Shown piece after piece: positions 33,619 to 45,400 of a DNA stretch of 64,000 nt; positions within the stretch are counted from its first letter, which is position 1; each line of letters opens with the position of its first letter. Below the pieces are notes generated by a model, which was given only the letters and a program-made list of their open reading frames with translations, made no database searches and was not told the DNA's origin. Source of the stretch: Anaeramoeba ignava (taxonomy: Eukaryota; Metamonada; Anaeramoebidae). The stretch spans positions 167,450-231,449 of the forward strand of contig JAPDFW010000101.1 in the NCBI GenBank assembly GCA_028826165.1, read 5' to 3'. A program made the position numbers and the translations under genes.

Positions 33619-35100
33619 AATTGATTGATTTATTGATTAATTGATTGATTAATTGATTAATTTATTAGTAATTGAAATTGATTACTGATTGGAAATTGAC
33701 AAATTTGGTAATTGATTGATTGGTGGTGATTGACAATTGGTGGACAATTGTAATTACAATTGGTGATTGATTGAAATTGTGAATTGGTAATTGGTGATTG
33801 ACAATTGATGGTATTGGGCAATTTATTAATTGGACATTGATTATCAATTGGTAATTGGTGGATTTGGACAAATGGTGATTATTGGATGGTGGAATTATTA
33901 ATTAATGACAATTATTATTAATTAGTAATTTATTTAGTGAATTAGTAGTATTGAAATTGTAGTATTAATTGGTAATTAATTATTGGTAATTGGTAATTGG
34001 TCATGGACAATGATTAATTAGTGGTGGTGGACAATTGTTGGTAATTAATTTATTGATTAGTAATTTGGTGACAATTGGTAATTGATTATTGGTGATTGGA
34101 CAAATTATTGGTAATTTGTATTGACAGTGGTAATTAAATTAGTAATTGATTGGGACAATTTTTGATTATTTTTGACAATTGACAATTGGTATTTGGTGGT
34201 GATTGACAATTGGACAATTAAAATTAAGGACAATTATTTTTGGCCAATTTATCAAAATTATTAAAATCAAAAATCCAAATTAATTCAATTTTTACCGACA
34301 ATTTGTATTGATTTCTTGAAATTGATTAATTGACAAATTGACAATTGTAATTGGTAATTAGTAATTCAAAAATAATTAGTAATCAATTATTGGATTTTTA
34401 ATTAAAAATTATTAATTTGAATTTACCAATTTATTGGACAATTTTTGATGATTGAATTGATTGATTGATTGACAATTTAAAAATTGGTAATTTTTTGGTA
34501 TTTAGTAATTATTAATTAAAATTAGTTCAATTTTTAATTAATTTGTATTATTTAACAATCCCAAATTGACAAAGAATTATTGAATAAATTGATTGGTGGT
34601 GGTCAAATTTATTCATTTTTGAAAAATAATAGGTTCAATTCCTTTTAATTTTTATTTGGCCAATTTGACAATGGACAATATTTGGTGATTTATTTTTAAA
34701 TTAAAATAAATTTAAAATTAATTAATTTTTAATATAATAAAATTTATTTTGGTTTTATTATTGAATATTAAAAAATTTGTTATTTAATTGGTAATTGGTT
34801 TTTTTAATTTTTAATTTATTAAAAATGAAAATTATTGATTGATTGATTTTTGGACAATTATAATTGATTGACATTTTAATTATTAATTATTTAATTATTT
34901 TGACAATTAATTAAATTTGATTGATTATTGTTTTGGATTATTGATTAACAATTATTAATTGATTAATTATTATTTAATTTATTTATTTTAATTTATTGAT
35001 TTATTTTGGATTGATTTAATTTGATTGATTGATTTGATTTTGAAATTTTGAACAAAAATCAAAATTAAAAAAATATATTTGAATTTTTTTTGTTTTTTTA
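33468..35100. repeat. TTTTAAGAT array, GATT tetramer array, and GATT-derived region
   Basis: Bases 33468-33527 hold about seven copies of TTTTAAGAT. Bases 33528-33664 are GATT/AATT tetramers. From 33665 to about 35100 the sequence is a degenerate mix of GGTAATTGG, GACAATTGG and GGTGATTG with very little C on the plus strand. The minus-strand frame at 33665-33871 is repeat translation. I see no gene in this stretch. Confidence 0.75.
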
Positions 35101-35166
35101 TTGAAATTGATTGGAAAAAGAAATGAAATCAAAAATCAAAAATCAAAATCAAAATCAAAATCAAAA

Positions 35167-37869
35167 TCAAAAGTAAAAAAGGTTGATTTTTTCTAATCTT
35201 TCTAAAGTCCGTTTTCCTTTTTCTTGAATATCTTGATTGAATGGGAAATTTTTCATTGCTTTTTTGATAAGTTCAATTCCGTTCAATCTTTTTATTTCTC
35301 TTTGGTTTTCTATTTTTTTTTTGGGAATTTTATATTTTAAAAGAATTATTTGATTTGAATTAATAATGAATAAATATTTCCAATTTTTGTTTTTGAATAT
35401 TGATTAATTTTGATTAATAATTGATAAATAAAAATTGATTAAATTAGTTTTCTTAATTCATTTTTATTATTATGTATATAATTTTATTTTTTATTTTTTA
35501 TTTACCTTTATTATTAAAAGAAATATTATTTAAAGCCCAACATCCTTTTTCTTGAATATCTTGATTATTTGGGAAATTATTCATTGATTTAATAATAGGT
35601 TCAATTCCATTTAAATTTCTAATTTCAATTTGGTTTTCTATTTTATTATTTTATTTTTGAAAATAAATTTGAAATTGATTAATTTTTTTTTTGGATTTTA
35701 ATTAATAATTAATAATTATTTATTTATTATTTTGTAAATTTATTTAATTTTAATTTTATTTTTTTGGAATTATTTTTTGGTATTTTTTAATTTAATTTTT
35801 AATTTTGAATTTCAATAAATAAATGGAAAATAAATAATATTTTGGATTTTTGGATTTATTTTTATTTTTTATTTACCATTATTAATAGCAATATTCAATA
35901 AAGCTCCACATCCTTTTTCTTGAATATCTTGATTATTTGGGAAATTATTCATTGATTTAATAATAGTTTCAATTCCTTTTAAATTTCTAATTTCAATTTG
36001 GTTTTCTATTTTATTATTTTTATTTTTGAAAATAAATTTGAAATTGATTAATTTTTTTTTTTTTTGGATTTTAATTAATAATTAATAATTAAATTATTTA
36101 TTTATTATTTTGTAAATTTATTTAATTTTGATTTATTTTTTTGGAATTATTTTTGATATTTTTTGATTTAATTTTTAATTTTAAATTTCAAAAAAATGGA
36201 AAATAAATAATATTTTGGATTTTTGGATTTATTTTTTATTTTTTATTTACCATCATTAACAGCAATATTCAATAAAGCCCAACATCCTTCTTTTTGAATA
36301 TCTTGATTATTTGGGAAATTATTCATTGCTTTAATAATAGGTTTAATTCCTTTTAAATTTCTAATTTCAATTTGGTTTTCTATTTTATTATTTTTATTTT
36401 TGAAAATAAATTTGAAATTTATTAATTTTTTTTTTGGATTTTAATTAATATTTAATAATTATTTATTTATTATTTTGTAAATTTATTTAATTTTAATTTA
36501 TTTTTTGGAATTATTTTTGATATTTTTTGATTTAATTTTTAATTTTAAATTTCAAAAAAAAATGGAAAATAAATAATATTTTGGATTTTTGGATTTATTT
36601 TTATTTTTTATTTACCATCATTAACAGCAATATTCAATAAAGCCCAACATCCTTCTTTTTGAATATCTTGATTATTTGGGAAATTATTCATTGCTTTAAT
36701 AATAGGTTCAATTCCTTTTAAATTTCTAATTTCAATTTTGTTTTCTATTTTATTATTATTATTTTTGAAAATAAATTTAAAATTGATTAATTTTTGATTT
36801 TAATTAATAATTAATAAATATTTATTTATTATTTTGTAAATTTATTTAATTTTAATTTATTTTTTGGAATTATTTTTTGATATTTTTTAATTTAATTTTT
36901 AATTTTAAATTTCAAAAAAAAATGGAAAATAAATAATATTTTGGATTTTTGGATTAATTTTTATTTTTTATTTACCATCATTAACAGCAATATTCCATAA
37001 AGCTCCACATCCATTAATTTGAATATCTTGATTATTTAGGAAATTATTCATTGATTTAATAATAGGTTCAATTCCTTTTAAATTTCTGATTTCTATTTGA
37101 TTTTCTATTTTATTATTTTTATTTTTGAAAATAAATTTAAAATTAATTAATTTTTTTTGGATTTTAATTAATAATTAATAATTAAATTATTTATTATTTT
37201 GTAAATTTATTTAATTTTGATTTATTTTTTTGGAATTATTTTTAATTTATTTTTTGATTTAATTTTTAATTTTAAATTTCAAAAAAAAAATGGAAAATAA
37301 ATATTATTTTGGATTTTTGGATTTATTTTTAATTTTTTATTTACCATTATTAGAAAAAGCAATATCCCATAAAGCTCCACATCCTTTAATTTGAATATTT
37401 TCATAATAAGAGAAATTTTTCATTGCTTTAATAACAGGTTTTATTCCATTTAAATTTCTGAGTTTATTTCGATTATCTTTAATTATTGAATTTTAATATT
37501 TATTTTGAATTTTGTTTTCATAATTAAAAATTAAACCAAAAAATAATTTTAATTTAAATCTCAATTTTGGAAAATAATAAAAAGATATAAAATTTTACAT
37601 TCATTTTCTCTGGCAAATTTTTTAAAATAAAACATCCATTTTCTTTTTCTTGAATTTTGTAATTATTTGGACATTGTTTCATATATTTTATTGTTTCTTC
37701 AATAGATTCTTTTTTAATTTTGTTTTTAAATTTAAAAATAATTTTTTAATAATTTTTTAATAATTTGAAGTTTAAATTTAAAACAATTTACTTTCATTTA
37801 AATTTGAAATTTGATTTATAAAATTTTCTAAAGTTTGATTTCCTTTTTCAGAAAAATTCATTTTTAATT
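35167..37869 (-). CDS. ARM-repeat protein, one repeat per exon
   Basis: At least nine short exons, none long enough to show as an open frame: complement of 37869-37792, 37708-37599, 37476-37345, 37104-36976, 36744-36616, 36379-36251, 36005-35877, 35637-35506 and 35309-35167. The middle exons are 129-132 bases, phase 1 at both ends. Each codes one repeat of 43-44 residues, as in ENQIEIRNLKGIKPIIKAMN then NFPNNQDIQKEGCWALLNIA. Donors are G|GTAAAT and acceptors TATAG|AAAAC. The last exon ends GKRTLERLEKINLFYF and TGA at 35167. ARM repeats form a superhelical protein-binding surface. The 37599 exon ends in phase 0 while the next needs phase 1, so one base is off or a splice site is misplaced. A further 5' exon may lie at 38148-38230 (SNQTYNRWNRYQ, phase-1 donor GTAGAT), but it lacks an in-frame ATG. 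Confidence 0.75.
35506..37345 (-). repeat. Tandem exon+intron unit of about 365 bp, six copies
   Basis: Exon 3' boundaries fall at 35506, 35877, 36251, 36616, 36976 and 37345 (steps 371, 374, 365, 360 and 369). The introns are also alike: AAAATAAATAATATTTTGGATTT near each donor, and AAAAATAAATTTGAAATTGATT. The whole genomic unit was duplicated, not only the coding repeat. Confidence 0.88.
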
Positions 37870-38239
37870 CTTGTTTAGTCTATTTTGATCTTATTTTTGT
37901 TTTTGAATTTTAATTTTTCAAATAATTTTGTTGATTAGATTGTTTATTTTGATTTTTAATTTATTTGATTTTTTTGTTTAATAAAATTTGATTGAGTTTT
38001 TGTTTTTGAATCTTTTTGTTGAATAGATTATTTTTAATTGATTAATAAATATTTTTGATCTTTTGTTGAATAGATTTAATTTTAATTGATTAATTTTAAA
38101 TTTTTTCCTTTTCATTTTGATTTTTTAATTAAAATTTTGGAATCTACTTTGGTATCGATTCCAACGATTATAAGTCTGATTTGATTTATGATTTGAATCA
38201 ATTATTTCTTTTGAAGAATCAATTTATATTTTCATTTTT

Positions 38240-39589
38240 CTATTTTTATTTAAATTATTTTATTTTTAATAAAAAAAAAAGAAAAAGTGGACATTTTTTG
38301 TTTTTAAAATGAATAAAATAAAATAAATATTTATGAAATAATAATAAATTAATAATAAAAATATTTTATTTTTCATTTTTATTTGTAATTAAATTTAAAT
38401 TGTAATTTTTATTGATAATTTTAAATAAAAATTTTGAATTTATTTTTCCTTTTTGTTTTTAAATAATATTTAAATAATATTAAATTAATAAGTAATTAAT
38501 AATTATTTTGTTTCAATTTCATTTATATTTTATATTTTTATTATTATTTATTATTAAATTTATTTTTATTTTTGTTTTAAAAATTAAGAATATTAAAAAT
38601 AAATTTACTTAATTTTTTTAAATTTATTTTTTAAAAAGAAAAATGAAAAATAAATGGAATAAAAATATTTTAAATAATTAAAAAAAAAGAATATTAAATA
38701 ATTAAATTTTTACTTATATTTTATTAATATTTATTTATTTAAAATAATATAAAACAATTCTCAATAATTTAATAAAATTAATAAAATATTTTAATTAATT
38801 TATCTAAAAATGAAATAAAGAATATTAAATAATTAAATTTGGAATTAATTATATTTTATATATTTTATTAATATTTCTTTATTTAAAATAATATAAAATA
38901 ATTCACAATAATTAAATAAATTTGATAAAATATTTTTAATTAATTTATTTCCAAAAATGGAATAAAGAATATTAAATAATTAAATTTAGAATTAATTTTA
39001 TTTTATATATTTTATTAATATTTCTTTATTTAAAATAATATAAAATTATTCCCAATAATTAAATAAAATTGAAAAGAAAATTGAAATATTTTAATAAAGA
39101 TAAAAATTGAATTTTAATAATTTTTATCAATAATTTAAATTGAATTGAATTTATTTTCTATTTAAATAATATTTTCATTGCTTAAATTAATATTTTTGAA
39201 TATTTATTAATCCAATTTTAATTATAATAAAATATATTAAAAATGAAAATTTAAATTGAAAATTGTTTTAAAATATTTTAATAAAGATAAAAATTAAATT
39301 TTAATAAGATTTAATAATAAATTTTAATTAATTTTTTCTTAAATTATCTAATAATAAATAATTTAAATTTAATTATTATTAATTTCTATTTTCAATTTTT
39401 ATTTTTGTTTATTATCTTGAAAAAACAATTTTTCATTTTTTTTATTAAATTTTTAATAATAATTTTAAATTAATTTGAATTTGTTTAAAATTTGATTTCT
39501 TTTCCTATTTATTGATTTAAAGAAGTTAATTTAATTGAAAGTAAATTAAAATAAAATTGAATTTTGAAAAAGAAATGAAAAAATATTTT
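38240..39589. repeat. AT-rich intergenic region with a 130-145 bp repeat
   Basis: AAGAATATTAAATAATTAAATTT recurs near 38687, 38818 and 38964 with TTTATTAATATTTCTTTATTTAAAATAATATAAAA downstream, three imperfect copies. The rest is AT-only sequence without coding potential. Confidence 0.65.
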
Positions 39590-41031
39590 TTAAATGAAAT
39601 AAGTTTCAAGTTCATCAACAATCCATTTATTCCAAGAACCAGCTAAATAATTTTTAGATTCATTTGTTCCATATTTAATTCCTTTAGGAAGATTATAAGT
39701 TTTACCAAAATTTGAACCATCAAGTTGTAAATTAGAATTTAACCAAAAATCATGTCCATTTCCAAAAATTGCACCATAAATTGAATAAGATTTAACAGCA
39801 TATCTTTCTTCATTTTGATTAATTGTAAATTTTTCTGGTTTTCTATTATTCTTATCATTTCTTAATGAAAAAATAAAAGCATTTGGATCATTACTATATT
39901 CTCCAATGATTGAATGTTTAAATCCAACTTGAGTAAATCCTCCAAAAATAAAATTATCTTTTGTTTTGATAATAATTAATGTTTTTCCTTTATTATCACA
40001 TTTATTATGCCATTTTTTACAATCAAATCCATCTTTTTTTGCTGAATATCCTTTTTTCATTTTAGAAAAGAATTCATTATCATTTATCCATTCTTTTAAT
40101 TTCTTGAAGTATTTAAATTCTTTAATAATTTCTGAAGAATTTAAACCAAAATTTGATTTGAAAATTAATGAATTTTGATTTTGAATTTCTTTTTGAATAA
40201 ATTGATTTAATTCTTTTTCATTTTCTTCAAGTTTTTGGAATTGAAATAATTTTTGTGAAATTTGATTTGGAATTAAATCTTCTTTCAAAGTATCTTTAAG
40301 TTCTTTATTTGAAAAATCAATAAATCTAATTTTTTGAATAAAATTTGAAATTTGATTTTGTAATTTTTCTTTTTCTTCTTTTTCAAGTTCTTTTTCTTGA
40401 TTAATATTTAATTTATGTTTTCCCCATTTTATTATTGATTGAAAAGTTCAAATTCATTTATTAAAATTTTATTATTTGATAAAATTAAATTTAAATGATT
40501 TTCTTCAAGTTCAAGAAAAAATGAAGTTTTAATAAATTTATCAAAATTTTTAGAAATAAATTGATAAGAAGAATCTAATAATTGATTTAAGTTCATTGAT
40601 TCAGATAATTTAAGAACATCAACAATAGTTTCAATTTGTAAATTATTTTTGATAAAATTTAAAGAAATTTCAATTAATTCATCAATTAAATATTTTGAAG
40701 AAAAAATTAAAATTTCAATAACATTTTCTAAATTAATTTCAATTTTTCCTGAATAAAAATATTTCAAAATTGAGAATAGAATTGAATTTGAAACATCTTT
40801 TAGAATTAATTTATTTTCTTGAAATTCTTTCATTTTTGAATTAAAAAGAGATTTAAAATAATAATTTCTTGAAGAAAGAATTGATTTATGAGTTTTAAAT
40901 GAAAATTTATTTTGTTCACAAATTATTTCAAAATCAAAATAACTTTGATTTTGGTTTTGATTTTGATTTTGATTTTGAAATAAATTTTTTAAATCATTTG
41001 AAAGTTTTTCTAAATTTAAATAAGTTTCCAT
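39590..41031 (-). CDS. BTB-TLDc protein, one-base frameshift
   Basis: The N-terminal half (41031-40432) is a BTB domain: YFDFEIICEQNKFSFKTHKS, then ILSSRNYYFKSLFNSKMKEF, with a BACK-like helical part (ENVIEILIFSSKYLIDELIE). It runs into TAA at 40434. Reading on one base off gives IIKWGKHKLNINQEKELEKE, then KIRFIDFSNKELKDTL, and enters the TLDc domain (39590-40288). The latter holds KKWHNKCDNKGKTLIIIKTK, NFIFGGFTQVGF, AFIFSLRNDK and YAVKSYSIYGAIFGNGHDF. CAATAATAAAATGG probably stood for CAAATAATAAAATGG, one A lost. BTB domains pair with cullin-3 or self-associate; TLDc proteins are linked to oxidative-stress protection and V-ATPase regulation. No intron. Confidence 0.85.
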
Positions 41032-41052
41032 TTTTGAAATAAAAAAAATTAA

Positions 41053-41098
41053 AAAAAAAATGAATTTAAAAAATTTTTTTCATTTTTTTCTTTCTTTT
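41053..41098. promoter_or_regulatory. Shared head-to-head promoter, BTB-TLDc / ataxin-3
   Basis: Only 94 bases separate the two start codons (41031 minus, 41126 plus). A minus-facing AAAAAAAAAATGAATT (41053-41068) and a plus-facing TTTTTTTCATTTTTTTCTTTCTTTT (41074-41098) sit back to back. Confidence 0.55.
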
Positions 41099-41125
41099 AA
41101 AATAAAAACAAAAACAAAAACAAAA

Positions 41126-42364
41126 ATGGAATTTGGAATTTATCATGAAGTTCAAAAAGATGTATTTTCAATTAAAATTAAATTGAGAATTAAATTATAA
41201 AATATAAAAATATATAAAAATAATAAATAGGATGCATTATGTGCAGCTCATTGTTTAAATTCACTTTTACAAGGACAATATTTTTCAGCAGGAGAATTAA
41301 CTGAAATAGCAGAAACACTTGATGAATTAGAAAGACAAACAATGGCACAAAATGGAATTGATTCAGTTGATTTTCTTAAATTTATGGCTCAAGATTCAAA
41401 AAATGTTGATCTTTCAGGAAATTTTAGTGTTCAAGTTTTAATTAAAGCTTTAGAAGCTTTTAATATTTCTTTAATTCCTTTATTTCATCCTAGTGAAAAA
41501 AATTCAAGAGAAAATCCTCATTTACAAAATGCTTTTATTGCAAATTATATGAGTCATTGGTTTACAATTAGGAAGTAATTTTAAATTTTTTATCCGATTT
41601 TAATTTTAATATTAATTTTTTATCCGATTTTAATTTTATAAATGAATTTTAATTTTAATTTTAATTTTAATTTTAATTATAATTTTAATTATAATTTTAT
41701 AAATGAATTTTAATTTTAATTTTAATTTTAATTTTATAAATGAATTTTAATTTTAATTTTAATTTTAATTTTGATTTTAATTTTAATTTTAATTTTAATT
41801 TTAAATTTTAATTTTATATTTAATATTAATTTTATATTTAATATTAATTTTATAAATGAATTTTAAATGAATTTTAGATTTGGAGGTTCAATTTGGTTTA
41901 ATTTAAATAGTTTATTTAAAGAACCAGAATATGTTTCATCAACATTTTTATCACTTCTTCTTTCACAATTACAACAAGAAGGTTATACAATATTTGTTGT
42001 TAAAGGAATTTTACCAGAATCAAAAGCTGATCAATTTCTTGAAGGATTAACTGAACTTCCAAATTATAAAAAATATCAAAAACCAAAACAAAAACCAAAA
42101 ATAGAAAAAATGAAAAAAAAAGATTCAATTGAAATAAATCCAATTTTAAAAGAAACAATTGAAAAAAGTAAAAGAGAAATGATAAATAAAGAAGAATGTA
42201 AATTATAATTTTTTAAATTAAAAAAAAAAATCGGATAAAAAAAATTAATTTAAATTTTTAATTTTTAATTTAAATTTAATTTAGTTGATGAACAACAACA
42301 AATGGAATTAGCAATTCAACTTAGTCTTCTTGAAATTAATAAAGAAGAAAAAAAAGAAAAATAA
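41126..42364 (+). CDS. ATXN3: Ataxin-3 / Josephin-domain deubiquitinase
   Basis: Josephin cysteine protease that trims ubiquitin chains. Four exons: 41126-41161, 41231-41574, 41878-42197 and 42285-42364, phases 0, 2 and 1, coding 259 residues. The active-site pattern is complete: Gln10 (YHEVQKD), Cys16 (DALCAAHCLNSLLQG), His121 (YMSHWFTIRK) and Asn135 (IWFNLNSLF). LLSQLQQEGYTIFVVKG and LPESKADQFLEGL also match the family. The last exon adds a ubiquitin-interacting motif around residues 235-248 (DEQQQMELAIQLSLLE), with Ala243 and Ser247 in place. There is no polyglutamine tract beyond QQQ, although neighbours are full of NQ runs. The first and last exons are short and were found from splice sites. 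Confidence 0.95.
41575..41877 (+). repeat. Ataxin-3 intron 2: ATTTTA hexamer repeat
   Basis: 303 bases of ATTTTA units with recurring ATAAATGAATTTTA; phase 2 between HWFTIRK and FGGSIWFN. Confidence 0.85.
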
Positions 42365-42481
42365 CAAAACAAAATAATTAAAATTTTTTTTTCATTTTTT
42401 TTCTCTTTTCTTTTTTTTTAAATTAATTAATTCAATAAAAAAAAAAAGCAATAATTAATAATTATAAATAAATAAATAAAA

Positions 42482-45400
42482 ATGAATAACAATCTTTCAT
42501 TTGAAACAAATTCACTTCTTAATAAAATTAAATTAAATCCAGATATTTCAATACTTAAACAAACAGAACAAGAAAATATAAATCAATTATCATCTTATGA
42601 AATTCTTATAAGATGGGTAAATTTTCAAGCAGTAAAATCAGGACAAAATAATCCAGTGAGAAATTTAGGAAAAGATTTATCAGTAATTATTTTTAATTTT
42701 AATTTATAATTTTTAATTTATTTTTAATTTTAAATTTATTTTTAATTTATTTTTAATTTATTTAGGATTCAATTACTTTATCTTATGTTCTTGCTGAATT
42801 AGAACCTGAAATTAATTTTTTTGAAACTTTAATGGAACCTTTAAAACAAAGAGCTTCAACTTTATTAGATTTATTACATAAAACAAATTATTCTGGAATG
42901 TTTTGTACACCTGAAGATATAACTTCAGTAAACAAAATATTTGAATAATTTTAATAATAATTTTAATAATAAATTTAATAATAATAATAAATTTAATAAT
43001 AATTTTAATAATAAATTTAATAATAATTTTAATAATAATTTTAATAATAAATTTAATAATAAATATAATAATAAATTTTAATATAATTTTAATAATAATT
43101 TTAATAATAATTTTTAATAATACATTTATTAATAATTTTAATAATAATTTTAATAATAAATTTAATAATAATTTTAATAATAAATTTAATAATAAATTTA
43201 ATAATAATTTTAATAATAAATTTAATAATAATTTTAATAATAATTTTAATAATAATTTTAATAATAATTTTAATAATAATTTTAATAATAATTTTAATAA
43301 TAATAATTTTAATAATAATTTTAATAATAATTTTAAATAATAATAAATTTAATAATAATTTTAATAATAATTTTAATAATAAATTTTAATAATTTTAATA
43401 ATAATAATTTTAATAAATTTAATAATAATTTTAATAATAATTTTAATAATAATTTTAATAATAATTTTAATAATAATTTTAATAATAATTTTAATAATAA
43501 TTTTAATAAATTTTAATAATAATTTTAATAAATTTAATAATAATTTTAATAATAATTTTAATAATAATTTTAATAATAATTTTAATAATAATTTTAATAA
43601 TAATTTTAATAATAATTTTAATAATTTTAATAATAATTTTAATAATAAATTTTAATAATAATTTTAATAATAATTTTAATAATAAATTTAATAATAATTT
43701 TAATAATAATTTTAATAATAATTTTAATAATAATTTTAATAATAATTTTAATAATAATTTTAATAATAATTTTAATAATAAATTTTAATAATAATTTTAA
43801 TAATAATTTTAATAATAATTTTAATAATAAATTTAATAATAATTTTAATAATAATTTTAATAATAATTTTAATAATAATTTTAATAATAAATTTAATAAT
43901 AATTTAATTTTAATAATAATTTAATAATAATTTTAATAATAATTTTAATAATAATTTTTAATAATAAATTTAATAATAATTTTAATAATAATTTTAATAA
44001 TAATTTTAATAATAATTTTTAATAATAATTTTAATAATAATTTTTAATAATAATTTTAATAATAATTTTAATAATAATTTTAATAATAATTTTAATAATA
44101 ATTTTAATAATAATTTTTAATAATAATTTTAATAATAATTTTAATAATAATTTTTAATAATAATTTTAATAATAATTTTAATAATAATTTTTAATAATTT
44201 TAATAATAATTTTAATAATAATTTTAATAATAATTTTAATAATAATTTTAATAATAATTTTAATAATAATTTTTAATAATAATTTTAATAATAATTTTAA
44301 TAATAATTTTAATAATAATTTTAATAATAATTTAATAATAAATTTAATAATAATTTTAATAATAATTTTTAAATATTTTAATAATAAATTTTTAAATATT
44401 TTTATTTATAATTTTAATAATAAATTTAATAATAATTTTATTTATAATTTTAATAAATAATTTTAATAAAAAAATTTAATAATAATTTTAATAATAAATT
44501 TAATAATAAATTTAATAATAATTTTAATAATAAATTTTAATAATAATTTTAATAATAATTTTAATAATAATTTTAATAATAATTTTAATAATAATTTTAA
44601 TAATAATTTTAATAATAAATTTAATAATAATTTTTTAAATAATTTTAATAAAAAAAGGGAAATGAAGATATAATTGTTACATTTTTAATGGAATTATTTT
44701 TATGGAGACCAACACTTACAACAAAAAAATCAATAGAAAGATTACAAGAATCAATAGAAGAATTAACTAAAGAAAAAGAACAAAATTATTCACCAAAACT
44801 TGAAGATCTTCTTTCCCAATTTAGAGGAGGTTATCAAGCAACTCAAAGACTTTTCAAAAAGAAACCAATTCAAAAAAATCAAAAAAATCAAAAATCAAAA
44901 TCAAAATGAAAATCAAACAAAATCAGAAGTTGTTAAAAAACAAGAACCAGTTTTATCTAAAAGAGAACAAATTCTTTCTCAAACTCAACATTTAGAATCA
45001 TTTAAAGTTAAAGTTTCTGAAAATGAAAGAAAAAATGAACTTTTGGATAATGAAATAGAAAATGCTAATAATGAATATCAACATTTACTTGAAAAAAGAA
45101 AGAAATTGGAAATGGAAATCAATCAAAAAGAAAAAATATTGAATGAAGAAATTATGAAAAAACATAATGAACAAAAATTAAAACAACAAAAACTAAAAGA
45201 ACCAAAATATATTACTTTTTTATCTTTTGTTGAGAATAGTAATGAATTATTGAATGAATTTGAAGGGTTTTTTAAAGAACTTGGATTTTTATTCTCAAGT
45301 TTTCAATCTGATTTACCAGAAATTCAAGATGAAGCTAAAAAACTTTTAAAAACAATTTGTGATGTTATTTTATTAAATTCTGAAGTAAATATTTTTAAAT

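Noticed and set aside
33528-33664. GATT array as a telomere or CRISPR-like repeat
   Set aside because: Four-base units without spacers, inside the window and with genes on both sides; it is a simple tandem repeat.
33665-33871. Minus-strand frame of 68 codons (NYQLIINVQLINCPIP...)
   Set aside because: It lies in the GATT-derived degenerate repeat with no promoter tract and no similarity.
38135-38185. GGAATC...GATTCC inverted arms and a CTTATAA loop suggesting a tRNA
   Set aside because: The anticodon stem does not pair over five bases and no acceptor stem is found. The stretch reads better as a possible coding exon (SNQTYNRWNRYQ).
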